A DNA stretch of 64,000 nucleotides, taken from the NCBI GenBank assembly GCA_014323675.1, contig JACONN010000006.1, positions 1,233,751 to 1,297,750 of the forward strand, in the 5' to 3' direction. The notes beneath the pieces were generated by a model that worked only from the letters and a program-made list of their open reading frames with translations, was not told the DNA's origin and searched no databases. The translations under genes and the position numbers were made by a program. Every line of letters begins with the position of its first letter. The stretch's first letter is position 1. This document shows positions 45,560-54,928 of this stretch, piece by piece. This DNA is from Hormoscilla sp. GM7CHS1pb. Its GTDB lineage: Bacteria > Cyanobacteriota > Cyanobacteriia > Cyanobacteriales > Desertifilaceae.

Positions 45560-46282
45560 TTACAAATCTGTGCGCGAGATGGCGGCAGCAAGAAGGATGG
45601 TCCGAACCACCCTCGGCATTTCCGGACCCTCGACTGAGTACCACCCCTTATCTTCATCGTACTCTTGATCTACTATACTCACCCCCCATTCCTCATGCAC
45701 CCACCTGCACGGAAGATGACCGGTGGGGGCGGCGAGGCTATATGTTAGGTTTATAATGTTGAGAACCCAACCTCCCAAACACCCATCCCACCAATAATCC
45801 CATCCGACTCGCGAACACATACGCCATTCCGTTTCATAATCCACTTTCCCTCCCTCTTCCAGCCAGATGCGCTTCTGCACCGAAAAGCCGAAGCGTCCAT
45901 CACTGTATTTTACCCATAGTTTGTCGATCGCGTGCAGGTCTTCACAGGGAAATTTTTCTAGAGCTTCTATGCTTAACCAACCCCGTCCCGCCACTTGCTG
46001 CATGACTAGGGCCGTTTCTCTATCCGCCTCTTCCCACTCCCCTGCGGCCAGCAAGTCCTGTAATTTATGGTATCTTGCTGGAAATTGCCATTTCTCACAT
46101 TCCCTCAGTGCTTGGTGCTGCTTCGCGTTCTGTGCAGATGTTTCCCCGATCGCCCCTGCTTCTGGTTCGCCTGTTTCTCCGGATTTCATCGTTACGCTCT
46201 CGCGAAACAATCTCACCATCTGTAGTAAATTTGACCAGTGTTCTTTAGGTGTTGCTTGAATTTCTTGCAGTAACTCTTTCAT
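45560..46282 (-). CDS. GUN4-domain protein with shared N-terminal module (B)
   Basis: 240 residues. It starts MKELLQEIQATPKEHWSNLL, lacking the first ~27 module residues of copy A. The GUN4 core is very similar (HKLQDLLAAGEWEEADRETA, FPCEDLHAIDKLWVKYSDGR, FGFSVQKRIWLEEGGKVDYE) and then diverges with WDYWWDGCLGGWVLNIINLT and a C-terminus GPEMPRVVRTILLAAAIS. 3' flanking DNA (AATGTCGTAAAAATTT) also resembles that of copy A, so the whole gene was duplicated in tandem. Confidence 0.9.
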   Translation of the reverse strand: MKELLQEIQATPKEHWSNLLQMVRLFRESVTMKSGETGEPEAGAIGETSAQNAKQHQALRECEKWQFPARYHKLQDLLAAGEWEEADRETALVMQQVAGRGWLSIEALEKFPCEDLHAIDKLWVKYSDGRFGFSVQKRIWLEEGGKVDYETEWRMCSRVGWDYWWDGCLGGWVLNIINLTYSLAAPTGHLPCRWVHEEWGVSIVDQEYDEDKGWYSVEGPEMPRVVRTILLAAAISRTDL

Positions 46283-46342
46283 CCCTATTTGATTTGCAAG
46301 ATCTGAGTTAAACTAAACTCTGATGCTTTTGGTACGAACGCC

Positions 46343-47125
46343 ATGACGAAAAAGCTCGATTTCCAGACAGCTCCCGGTCACCAGATCCTTGCTGCAGCGG
46401 GAAAGCAAACTCTACGCCCAGGGGGTCGCACTGCCACAGAGCAACTCTTCGCTTGGGCTGACTTCCAGCAGGGCGAAAATGTACTCGAATTAGCGGCTAG
46501 TTTTGGCTACAGTGCTATTGCTCTAGCTCGACGCTATGGCGTTCGAGTGGTTGGAATCGAAAAAAATCCCGATAGTGTTGCCCGTGCTAGGGCTAATGTT
46601 GCCGCTGCTGGTTTGAGCGATCGCGTGGAGATTGTCGAAGGCGACATTTTCCAGTTGGAACATCTCGCGGAACAGTTCGATTATGTCCTGGCAGAGGCTA
46701 TCCTAACCATGCAGTCCCCGCCGGGTAAGGCCAAAATTATCGCTGGGATTTGCGATCGCCTCAAGCCTAAAGGTCTGTTTCTCAGTCACGAACTGCTAGT
46801 ATCTGGCAAGGACGTATCTGCCATCAATCGAGACTTAGCCACTACGATTCGGGTTAACGCCAAACCCCTGTCTAGCGACGACTGGATCGCCGCTAGCCAA
46901 GAAGCTGGACTTATCGTGCAGCACCATAGCACGGGGCCAATGAACTTGCTGAATCCCCGCTGCATTGCTCGGGAAGAAGGTCTTTCCACTCTGCTGGCGA
47001 TCGGCTGGAATATGCTGACCCGCCCCGTCCTCCGCCAGCGCATCCTATCAATGCGACAGGTGTTTAACCGCTACGGCAGCGATTTGGGCTATATTGTCTT
47101 TTGCGCCCAAAAACCCGCATCCTAA
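46343..47125 (+). CDS. SAM-dependent methyltransferase
   Basis: 260 residues. Class I fold: LELAASFGYSAIALARRYGV (motif I), GIEKNPDSVARARANV, RVEIVEGDIFQL, FDYVLAEAILTMQ. The C-terminal half (KPLSSDDWIAASQEAGLIVQ) resembles small-molecule methyltransferases. Substrate unknown. It is followed by a cupin gene and the YwiC-like membrane protein on the same strand, perhaps as one operon. Confidence 0.88.
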   Translation: MTKKLDFQTAPGHQILAAAGKQTLRPGGRTATEQLFAWADFQQGENVLELAASFGYSAIALARRYGVRVVGIEKNPDSVARARANVAAAGLSDRVEIVEGDIFQLEHLAEQFDYVLAEAILTMQSPPGKAKIIAGICDRLKPKGLFLSHELLVSGKDVSAINRDLATTIRVNAKPLSSDDWIAASQEAGLIVQHHSTGPMNLLNPRCIAREEGLSTLLAIGWNMLTRPVLRQRILSMRQVFNRYGSDLGYIVFCAQKPAS

Positions 47126-47285
47126 TCTTAACTGCCCCCTGCGATAACCAAGATATGACCTTCTCGATGGGTGTGGTCTTGCACCAGTTGGTAAAAAAAT
47201 ATCACACCCACTTCTGGTGGGCAGTGCCCACCCTACTACTTCTCTATCTTGCTAGAAGCCGTTCCGCATCTACACATTCCCTATT

Positions 47286-47621
47286 ATGACCGCATCCTTA
47301 TTATCTCCAGAAACCACGTTTATCTAAGTTAAAGACCACATCGAATATCCTCAGTCCGGGGTGGTCAGCAAGGCGATCGCCAAAGACGATGTCTGTCAAT
47401 ATAGTCTGTTCTGTCTGGCTGCGGATACTGAAATTTCAGAACATACTGCCACTCGCAATGCTACTATTTACTCGATCGAGGGTACGGGAACCCTGACGCT
47501 GAATGGCCAAAAAATTCAGCTTATACCGGGCGTGTTTGTTTTTATGCCAGCTAATGCACCTCATGCTTTGGAAGCAAAATCTAATCTGGCTTTTATCCTC
47601 ATTTTGTCAGCTACATCTTGA
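47286..47621 (+). pseudogene. cupin-domain protein, in-frame stop near the N-terminus
   Basis: From ATG 47286 the frame reads MTASLLSPETTFI, then TAA (47325-47327), then VKDHIEYPQSGVVSKAIAKD, with the cupin strands SLFCLAADTEISEHTATRNA, YSIEGTGTLTLNGQ and FVFMPANAPHAL. His and Glu ligands of the cupin barrel lie in EHTATR and MPANAPHAL. Either a nonsense mutation or a later GTG start (47361) that trims the first strand. It overlaps the membrane-protein gene's upstream region. Confidence 0.75.
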
Positions 47622-47632
47622 AGGAGGGATTA

Positions 47633-48448
47633 ATGATGTCGATCGCGACTAATTCTCACTTGCCGAAATCCCAACAGTGGTATCGACCTACGGTTTCCCT
47701 ACAACATGGGGTTTACGTGATGCTAATAGTGTCATTCCTAACCGGGGCGGCTGCTGCCGGACAGTGGACTTGGGCCACAACCTTAGCATTCATCTGCGCG
47801 TTCTTTGGGTTTCAGGCAGAACATCCGCTTGTCTTGCAAGTTAAGCAGCGCAAAAGTTGGAAACCTCGATTTTTGCTGTGGGGCAGCATTTATGGCGGAG
47901 TGGCTGGGGCGATCGCGCTCTGGTTTGCGTATTCGAGTCACGCAGTTTTGTCCCTACTGCCGATCTATGGCGGAGTTATCGCTGCATTAATATTCGATCT
48001 GGTGGAGGTGTGGCATCGCCAACAGAAATCGTTCCTCAACGAACTGGTGACATTTGCGGCAATTTGTCTGTCAGCTCTACTGGCTTATGCTATAACTATG
48101 GGCACCCTTTCAACGGGAGCGATCGCCATCTGGATACTCGATGCTCTATTTTTTTCCAGTGCTATCTTTACCGTCAAATTGCGCAAAATCAAAAACGCCT
48201 CCATCGTTCCAGGACTTTTCTTTCATGGAATTGCCACAATTATCGTTATGTTGCTTTGGCTCGTGGGATGGCTCGCGCCAATGTCGGCCTTGGCATTTGG
48301 GGTTGCTCTACTGAAATTTGCGCTGATTCTCTGGCAAAAAGACTGGTACTGTACGACTAAAATTCAGCAGGTGGCTTTGCTAGAAACCAATTCGAGTCTC
48401 GTGTTTTTAGCGATGGTGGCTATTGCCCTTCTCTGGTTCAGGGGCTAA
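47633..48448 (+). CDS. YwiC-like family integral membrane protein
   Basis: 271 residues, start ATG 47633 behind AAGGAGG. PTVSLQHGVYVMLIVSFLTG opens with the QHG motif of the YwiC-like family. About eight hydrophobic segments follow (LSLLPIYGGVIAALIF, LLALAYAITMGTLS-like, LFFHGIATIIVMLLWLVGWL). Function unknown. This is the intact parent of the fragment at 41782-42048; the 2.5-kb repeat starts inside it at 48182. Confidence 0.85.
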   Translation: MMSIATNSHLPKSQQWYRPTVSLQHGVYVMLIVSFLTGAAAAGQWTWATTLAFICAFFGFQAEHPLVLQVKQRKSWKPRFLLWGSIYGGVAGAIALWFAYSSHAVLSLLPIYGGVIAALIFDLVEVWHRQQKSFLNELVTFAAICLSALLAYAITMGTLSTGAIAIWILDALFFSSAIFTVKLRKIKNASIVPGLFFHGIATIIVMLLWLVGWLAPMSALAFGVALLKFALILWQKDWYCTTKIQQVALLETNSSLVFLAMVAIALLWFRG

Positions 48449-48462
48449 GGATCCATCGGGAC

Positions 48463-48515
48463 AGGGTGTGGTCAAAAGCAGTTGGTACGGGGAGATCCTC
48501 GCAGGGTGCAGGGCG
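48463..48515 (-). repeat. inverted-repeat arm, copy B
   Basis: Identical to 42063-42115 at offset 6,400. Confidence 0.85.
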
Positions 48516-48737
48516 GAGAGAACATCTGTTTCTTTATATCATGATTTGTCTAGTGGCCCGCCGTTCAAACCCCTGCGGGCGGTCCCCAGGTAACGAGGCT
48601 CAAGTATGTTTCAACCGACTACTTACATTGTCGATTCAGCAAGATGATTTGTCTACTGGCCCGCCGGGGGTTCCCTGGCTCAACTTGCTTGAGATACTCC
48701 ACGCATATGCGTGAAAGTCACATGACCAGTATATAAA

Positions 48738-48852
48738 GTCGCGTGACTCTGCCTTAAAGTCACGTGACTCTGCCTTAAAGTCGCGTGACTCTGCCTTAAA
48801 GTCACGTGACTCTGCCTTAAAGTCGCGTGACTCTGCCATAGAGTCACGCGAC
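48738..48852. repeat. 21-bp tandem repeat, copy B
   Basis: Same five-unit GTC[A/G]CGTGAC array as 42338-42452, with the same number of units in both copies. Confidence 0.92.
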
Positions 48853-49027
48853 CTCAATCAATGTGAGTTCAATCAGGGAAATGTTGCTAGTTCATGTTTG
48901 TCTTCCGGGCCACAACTATGCAGCAAGTGACTTTGAATAAAGAACTACTTTCGCGGACACCCACTCCCAAGTTTTCACGACTTCAACCTGTTATCTGTTG
49001 ACTGTATAATCTTACTTTATTTGCAAT

Positions 49028-49525
49028 ATGGCACAAAGTCAACCCCCATCTCCTACTTCCCCAGACGGACTGCACCTGAAGCGCCCCTGCTTGATGGTTG
49101 CCGATCTGGAGCGATCGCTCTTAATTTACCGAGATATTTTAGGTTTTCGGCTTGATTATGTTGGCGATGCTTCCCCCACTTCTTACCTCTATAAAGCATT
49201 CAAATTTCCTCAAGAGGTGCAATTAAAATTTGCGGCCCTCAGTACCGAATACGAACCTCGATCGCTGGCCTTAACGGAATTTAAGGGCATCCAACTTCCC
49301 ACTCCAACTCCTCCCTATCGCGCCGCTACTGTCATGCGAGTCCCCGACATTGCTTCGACTATCCAAAAGATTCGCGATCGGGGACTGGAGGCGATCGAAC
49401 CCAGTTTCTTCACCGCACCGCCTAACCTCAGCTTTACGGAACAAGCATTTTGCGATTACGACGGTCATCTGATTGTCCTTTACGAAGTTAAACAAAGCGA
49501 TAATCTTACTCCCGAGAGAGATTGA
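49028..49525 (+). CDS. VOC family protein, copy B
   Basis: Identical at protein level to 42628-43125; see that entry for motifs. The gene dose is two in this window. Confidence 0.88.
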   Translation: MAQSQPPSPTSPDGLHLKRPCLMVADLERSLLIYRDILGFRLDYVGDASPTSYLYKAFKFPQEVQLKFAALSTEYEPRSLALTEFKGIQLPTPTPPYRAATVMRVPDIASTIQKIRDRGLEAIEPSFFTAPPNLSFTEQAFCDYDGHLIVLYEVKQSDNLTPERD

Positions 49526-49537
49526 GATGCCTGCTGC

Positions 49538-49720
49538 GAGGGTCCGGAAACCAGGTTTAAACCTGGTTTCCCTCGCTCCCAGGCCATCGCTCCTAGGCTC
49601 TGCCTGGGAGCGATGGCCTGAGGCTCTGCCTCCGGTGGTTGCCCAGAGGAGGCAGAGCCTCTGGGGTGCGTTCCCAGTGTCCCGCTGGGAACGAGGGTAC
49701 ACTGGGAACGAGGGTAAACG
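49538..49720. repeat. REP-like palindrome cluster, copy B
   Basis: Identical to 43138-43320. Confidence 0.85.
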
Positions 49721-49732
49721 AGGGTAATGCTT

Positions 49733-49784
49733 CGCCCTGCACCCCACTCGGTCTCCCCCGTACCAACTGTTTTTGACCACACCC
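49733..49784 (+). repeat. inverted-repeat arm, right, copy B
   Basis: Identical to 43333-43384. Confidence 0.82.
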
Positions 49785-49851
49785 ATACCCTATTTCCTAC
49801 AATCGCGCCAGACCCTGAAACCGGGTTAATTTGCAAATTTTGACATGGACT

Positions 49852-50648
49852 ATGCCACGCAACCCACGCGAACTCAAACCAGAATATTCCTACCACATCA
49901 CTACCCGCTGCAATAATCGCGAGTTTCGCTTAACTCGCACCGAATGCCGGGAACTACTACTTTATGCCATAGAAAAAGCTCGGCAGAAATTTCAGTTCAA
50001 ACTCTACGGTCTCTGCATCATGAGTAATCACGTTCATTATCTCCTGGAACCAGCACGGCCAGAAGATTTACCCAAAATTATGCATTGGCTTAACTGGTAT
50101 ACGGCCATGTGTTTCAATCGCATGCTCAACCGCACTGGCCATTTTTGGGAAAAGCGCTATCACAGTACGGGTTTTCCTAATACCGATCGACGACGCGCAC
50201 TCAATACTCTGCGCTATATTCATGCTAATCCTTTTGCTCTGGCATGCAGTACGGCTTTTTTTACGATTTCAGCAACTATGGCGTCTATGACAGGTTGGGC
50301 GACGATGGCATTACTCAATGGCATCCAGCTTTTCTGTCCTTGGGCAAGACTTTGGATGAATGCGCTGCTAAGTATCGTAGTTTTTGTCAGAAGCATCGCC
50401 CCCAACCTAAACTCGAAAAGAAAAATCATTGGGGAAGTCGGTTATTGGCAGGTCTGAAGGTGAAGGGGAAACCCAAAAAATCTTCTCCCGGGCAAATGTG
50501 CTTGCCTTGGGCCCATTGGGAGTTCAATCCCGACGTGCGTGCTGTGGCCGAAAAGTTCGTTCTGGCCAATTGCTATAACCCTCAATTCGCTTCTATCCAT
50601 CCTGCTGACCGGTCCCAAATCATGTTGCCCTGGTGGGAAAATAACTGA
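49852..50648 (+). pseudogene. RAYT transposase, frameshifted, copy B
   Basis: Same sequence as 43452-44248, including the missing base after RYIHANPFA. See copy A for motifs. Confidence 0.88.
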
Positions 50649-50753
50649 CCGACGGATGCGGGGCGTGAATATTATCTCAAAATTTCCTTTTCTGCTCAAC
50701 CCCGAATCGCCGGCGACCCTCTCGGATTTACGCCCCGACGGGCGCGGTGCCAG

Positions 50754-51221
50754 GTTGCGATCGGTACTACCGGATACATGCCCGCAGAACAAATTAAAGG
50801 CGATCCGAAATTAGGCAGTGATGTTTATGCTATAGGAATGCTGGCTATCCAAGCTTTAACAGGCATCATGCCCGACGAACTGCAAACAGATATTAAAACC
50901 GGAGATGTCATCTGGAAAAATCATGTTTCTGTAAGCCGAGAATTAGCCAAAATTCTAGATCGAATGGTGCGAGAAAATTGGCCCGATCGCTTTCCGTCCG
51001 CCTCTGAAGCCTTGTCAGCCCTGCAAGCGATCGCCTCTCCACCACCGACAGTAATTTCTAGGAAGCCCCGATCGCCAATAGCATATAAACTCATAATCGT
51101 GGTAATGGGATTAATGGCTTTAGGGGCGATCGGGCTAACAATATACCTCTCATACAACCAACCCGAAACAACACCAACTCCCGAAGAAGAAATCTGCGGA
51201 AATAACCCATGCGTGTGGTAA
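50754..51221 (+). pseudogene. Ser/Thr kinase C-terminal fragment with one membrane span
   Basis: The frame VAIGTTGYMPAEQIKGDPKL, then SDVYAIGMLAIQALTG and LAKILDRMVRENWPDRFPSA is the C-lobe of a Hanks-type kinase (activation-loop APE-like PAEQ, SDVYAIG). After it come a proline linker, one transmembrane helix (LIIVVMGLMALGAIGLTIYL) and a short tail. The N-lobe and catalytic loop are missing because the 2.5-kb repeat's right flank ends here. Confidence 0.85.
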
Positions 51222-51309
51222 AATGCTGGAAAATTGCGAAGGTAAAATAGAAAATTGCGAATGGAGATGAATAAGTAATCCTCCATTCACAATTAACAAT
51301 TGATAATTG

Positions 51310-51900
51310 TCAATTAGGTTGATTTAGCAAAAGCCCGATCGACCAAAGTAGACAAAGGAATAACCTGAGGAATGGTAGGTCATTCTGCGATCGGGGAGGG
51401 GGGGCAGCAGGGTCAAGATTGGTGATTTTGCCCAGTACCGAACTGGGATTTTGAGCATTGCGCGAATTTAAGGTGACCACCATATTATCTTCAGTACAAC
51501 CCCGTTGCCCCGACTTCAGCACGCAGACAACAGTATATTCCCTGACCTTTCCAGTAGTCAAATCCAAGCCACCCAAGTTACCCCCATTATCAGAGACAGC
51601 CTTACTTAACTTAGAAGAAACAGTTTGGCAGCGTTGGTTGGGGGTCCAGCTAGGGCCAAACTCGGTCGTATTCCAGTTAATCACCGGAGCTTGACCGGCA
51701 CTAGCTTCGACAACAGTTGTCCAAGTACCCCCTTGCTGTACGCATTTGAAAGTAATGGTGCCTCCTGAGGTATCTGTGGGGGCGCTGGGAGTACCTGTCT
51801 CTTGTCCGCCACCATTCTGATTATTACAGGCAGCAATTCCCAACAGCATCAAGGTAGTGGCTAAAAGTTGACCAAATTTGCGTCCAGAAAAAGTAGTCAT
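51310..51900 (-). CDS. COP23-domain lipoprotein-like protein, C-terminus frameshifted
   Basis: From ATG 51900: signal sequence GQLLATTLMLLGIAACNNQN with lipobox IAAC, a short Thr/Ser linker, then the COP23 domain (TITFKCVQQGGTWTTVVEAS, NQRCQTVSSKLSKAV, TTGKVREYTVVCVLKSGQRG). COP23 proteins are cyanobacterial circadian-oscillating, membrane-associated proteins. After LDPAAPPP the expected tail (TIPQVIPLSTLVDRAFAKST, ending at 51314) is read only in another frame, so the listed frame ends with about 20 aberrant residues. Confidence 0.82.
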   Translation of the reverse strand: MTTFSGRKFGQLLATTLMLLGIAACNNQNGGGQETGTPSAPTDTSGGTITFKCVQQGGTWTTVVEASAGQAPVINWNTTEFGPSWTPNQRCQTVSSKLSKAVSDNGGNLGGLDLTTGKVREYTVVCVLKSGQRGCTEDNMVVTLNSRNAQNPSSVLGKITNLDPAAPPPRSQNDLPFLRLFLCLLWSIGLLLNQPN

Positions 51901-52147
51901 CGTTCTTTCCCAAAATTTGACTAGCGATATGAATTCTATATCATCCCCAGAGCCCCGATCGCCAGCAAGCATAGTTAAAAGATAGCAGAGGAACTCCCGC
52001 CGCAGCAGAGAGCAGCTGAAAACGGCATCCCCCGGTCATTAGGAGTCGATCCGGCGGGCCGCCATCCGTCAGCATCCACCTCGGGTACGCTACAATCGCT
52101 CTTCCGCTAGCTAGCTTCCGGACTCTCGAGCGAGTGCCTGGTTCCAA

Positions 52148-52585
52148 TATTACCGAACCATGGCTTCACAATTTTAACCGATCTTGCGTCAACCAACCAG
52201 TCTAGCCCTGGGCGAATAAGCTAGCAGAACTGACGCTGCTGGAACTGTGAGACAGTACCGGTAGCGTCAGGTGACGATCGCAGATGTAGATGCCTAGCCC
52301 ACTACAACCCCCAGTTACGGATATCTTGAGAATGTATGTTCGTCACACCTCGAAATTCGATCGCAAGGCACAGCAGATTTTTTATTAACATAATCGCCTT
52401 GGGAAACTTTAGTTATACGAGCAAGTAAATTATTTCAAGTAATAGAACATCGATCTTCTTTTTTTCTGGGCAGGCGTCGGGCCTCGCAGCGGAGGGGGCC
52501 CGACGCCTGCTAACGGGGGGGGTAACTCTATTTCGCATAAATTACTCGCTAGGGCGTAATAATACGCCGACATTTTCAAATATTG
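52148..52585. other. intergenic, upstream of IS630
   Basis: About 440 bp without a gene; includes the hairpin at 52471-52511. Confidence 0.5.
52471..52511. repeat. GCAGGCGTCGGGCC hairpin
   Basis: GCAGGCGTCGGGCC pairs perfectly with GGCCCGACGCCTGC. Strong stem without T-tract; a dispersed palindrome. Confidence 0.8.
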
Positions 52586-53530
52586 TCATTTTAATTAAAA
52601 AAGAGACAGGAGTAAGCTAAAATAAAAAGAGGATATTTTTAAGGATTGATAACAATGTCGTACAGTCTAGACTTAAGGCAAAAAGTTATAACTTATCTAG
52701 AGAATGGTGGCTCCATTACGAAGGCAGCGAAAATTTTTGGAATAGGACGAGCCACTATATACAGATGGTTAAATCGTCAAAACCTAGAGCCAACCAAGGT
52801 GGAACGACGTCAGAGAAAACTGGATTGGAAAGCATTAGAAAAAGATGTCCAAGAAAATCCTGATGCCAAATTGATAGAGAGAGCTAAAAAATTTGGAGTC
52901 CACCCGACTGCTATCTGGTATGCACTCAACAAAATACAAATTACCCGAAAAAAAAAAAGAACTCCGGTATCGAGAAAGAAACAGAGAAGAAAGAATAAAG
53001 TATTATAGAATTTTGCCTTATCAAAATGTATGGAAGTGAAAGTCTTGTATTCATTGATGAGTCAGGGTTTGAGGATATTCAGTCTTGTATTTATGGATGG
53101 TCGAAAAAAGGTAAAAAAGTGTATGAAGAAAAACAAGGGAAACGGGGAACCAGAGAAAATTTAGTAGCAGGACGAAGAAAAAAAGAAAAAAGATTTAATT
53201 GCGCCAATGTTATTTAGAGGTAGTCTAAATGCTGATGGTATGATCGGTTGGTTAGTAAAATATTTATTACCGGAATTAAAAATTATTTCAATATTAATCA
53301 TGGACAATGCACCTATTCATAGAAAGAACGTGATTAGAGATTTAGTAGAGTCAGCAGGTCATAAAGTATTATTTTTGCCAAAATACTCTCCCGACCTCAA
53401 TGATATTGAGCATGATTTTAGTGCCTTAAAGAGAGCCAGAATGTATGCACCTGTAGGCACATCTTTGGATGAAGTTATCCGGGATTATTGTGCTATTTAG
53501 TGCTGTCTCATTCTTATTTAAAATAATTAT
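52586..53530 (+). mobile_element. IS630-family insertion sequence (degenerate)
   Basis: Inverted ends TCATTTTAATTAAAAAAGAG.. at ~52586-52607 and TGTCTCATTCTTATTT.. at ~53504-53530 enclose one interrupted transposase gene. The 5' end also occurs as a 128-bp fragment at 58411-58538 on the opposite strand. Confidence 0.78.
52655..53500 (+). pseudogene. IS630-family transposase, interrupted
   Basis: N-terminal HTH: MSYSLDLRQKVITYLENGGS, KAAKIFGIGRATIYRWLNRQ. The DDE triad is spread over three frames: Asp in SLVFIDESGFED, Asp in ISILIMDNAPIHRK, and Glu in PDLNDIEHDFSALK. Breaks are near the A-rich stretch at 52955-53005 and near 53195. The annotated start is ATG 52655. Not expected to be active unless frameshifting restores it. 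Confidence 0.85.
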
Positions 53531-53550
53531 ATCTGTGAATCAACGAAAAA

Positions 53551-54497
53551 TCAACATTTTCTCACCTCCGATTCTGTAATATTATTAATTGCTGTCTCAT
53601 TTGCTACCTGCTTTCCCTCATCTAACAGATATTCTAGAAAAGTCTTAGCCACCACAGACAGATGTTTGCTACTGGGATAAACCACATGCCAATAACATTC
53701 GATCGGAAAACCTTCTACATTCAGGATAGTCAGCCTACCAGTACCACATTGCAAAGCTAGGGTATGCTTCGATAATACTGATATTCCCAAACCACCCACG
53801 ATCGCCTGTTTGATCGCCTCATTACTCCCCAACTCCAGCCTCACCTTGACAGAAACATTATGCTCGCGGAATAATTTTTCCACTGCCCGGCGCGTACCCG
53901 ATCCTGGTTCTCGCATGATAAACAATGAGTCCCTCAGAAGTTCTAGGGGAATATTTTTTTTCTCTGCTAGGGGATGATTTCTGTCTGCCAACACCACCAA
54001 GGATTTTCCAAGAATTTGTGACTCACTAGGTCAGTATTTTCCGGGACTTGACTGAGAATATACAGATCGTCTGAATTATCATTCATCCGGGACCGCAGAC
54101 CGTCATGGTTAGTTACCTGCAAGAACACGTCAATACCGGGGTAACGCTGACAAAACGGTCCTAACAAACGCGGCACAAAGTATTTCGCCGTGGTAATCAC
54201 CGTTAGTCGCAATTGTCCCTGCTTTAGACCTTTGAGATCCGCCACCGCCATCTCCAACTGGGATAACCTGTCGAAAATATCCCGGCAGGCGGCAAACAGT
54301 TCTTCACCAGCGTTTGTGAGAAACAGGCGTTTACCGACTTGCTCGAACAGCGGCAAACCCACGGTTTTTGTCAACTGCTTCACCTGCATGGAGATGGTGG
54401 GTTGGGTTAAATACAGTTCCTCGGCAGCCCGAGTGAAACTGCCGTGGCGTGCTGCGGCCTCAAATACTTCTAACTGGTGGAGTGTTGCCTGCTTCAA
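53551..54497 (-). pseudogene. LysR-type regulator, RbcR-like, split by one base
   Basis: N-terminal winged helix LHQLEVFEAAARHGSFTRAA, ELYLTQPTISMQVKQLT. The effector domain is split near 54000: LVSHKFLENP then off-frame WWCWQTE; with one extra T the text reads LENPLVVLADRNHPLAEKKN, which is the next frame's start. The remainder is SGTRRAVEKLFREH and VVGGLGISVLSKHTLAL. The sequence resembles RbcR/CmpR/NdhR-group regulators of carbon assimilation. Most like RbcR, but I cannot distinguish them firmly. Confidence 0.82.
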
Positions 54498-54928
54498 GTT
54501 CCCTTCTCCTCAAAGGAGCCTTAAGTATAGATATTACTCTATTATATTTTCCCTCAATCAGCATTTTATTTATCGAAAATCCTTCCTGAATTCCGTTGGA
54601 CTGCAAATGTAGGGAGATGGCCCACCAGATACACGGCCACAAGCGCTACCGGTAGTGATAACGGCACAAGTTGTGTAAGTACTCTAGAGTAAACTCTATG
54701 CATTTAATAATCTTTACTCTATGCTCTCCAGGATCTTTACTCAGTTGCTGTGGAAGTTGCTCAATATGTTGGTGGGGAGTGATTTCCACACGAGAGTAGC
54801 TCCTGCAGCTTTTTAAACAGGAGCTGATGTCGCACTTAATGAGTCTGTCCTTTATAACAAGGAGCTGTAACACCCTTGGTGCTTAGGTGGAAACTACACA
54901 AGCGAGACTTGGAGTCAATGGTTTATGT
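54498..54928. other. intergenic between regulator and IS66-like gene
   Basis: About 430 bp. A ~75-residue minus-strand frame at 54646-54873 is Leu-rich but unlike any family I know. The short inverted text TTTAAACAGGAGC near 54816 could be an IS end. Confidence 0.4.

Larger units (their letters stand above)
48182..50700. repeat. 2.5-kb direct repeat, copy B
   Basis: Exact partner of 41782-44300. Beyond 50700 the copies differ by small indels to ~50755 and then diverge. The left border is inside the intact YwiC gene; the right border enters a kinase fragment. Confidence 0.95.

Noticed and set aside
52586..53530. Active IS630 copy
   Set aside because: Transposase frame is broken at two or more sites.
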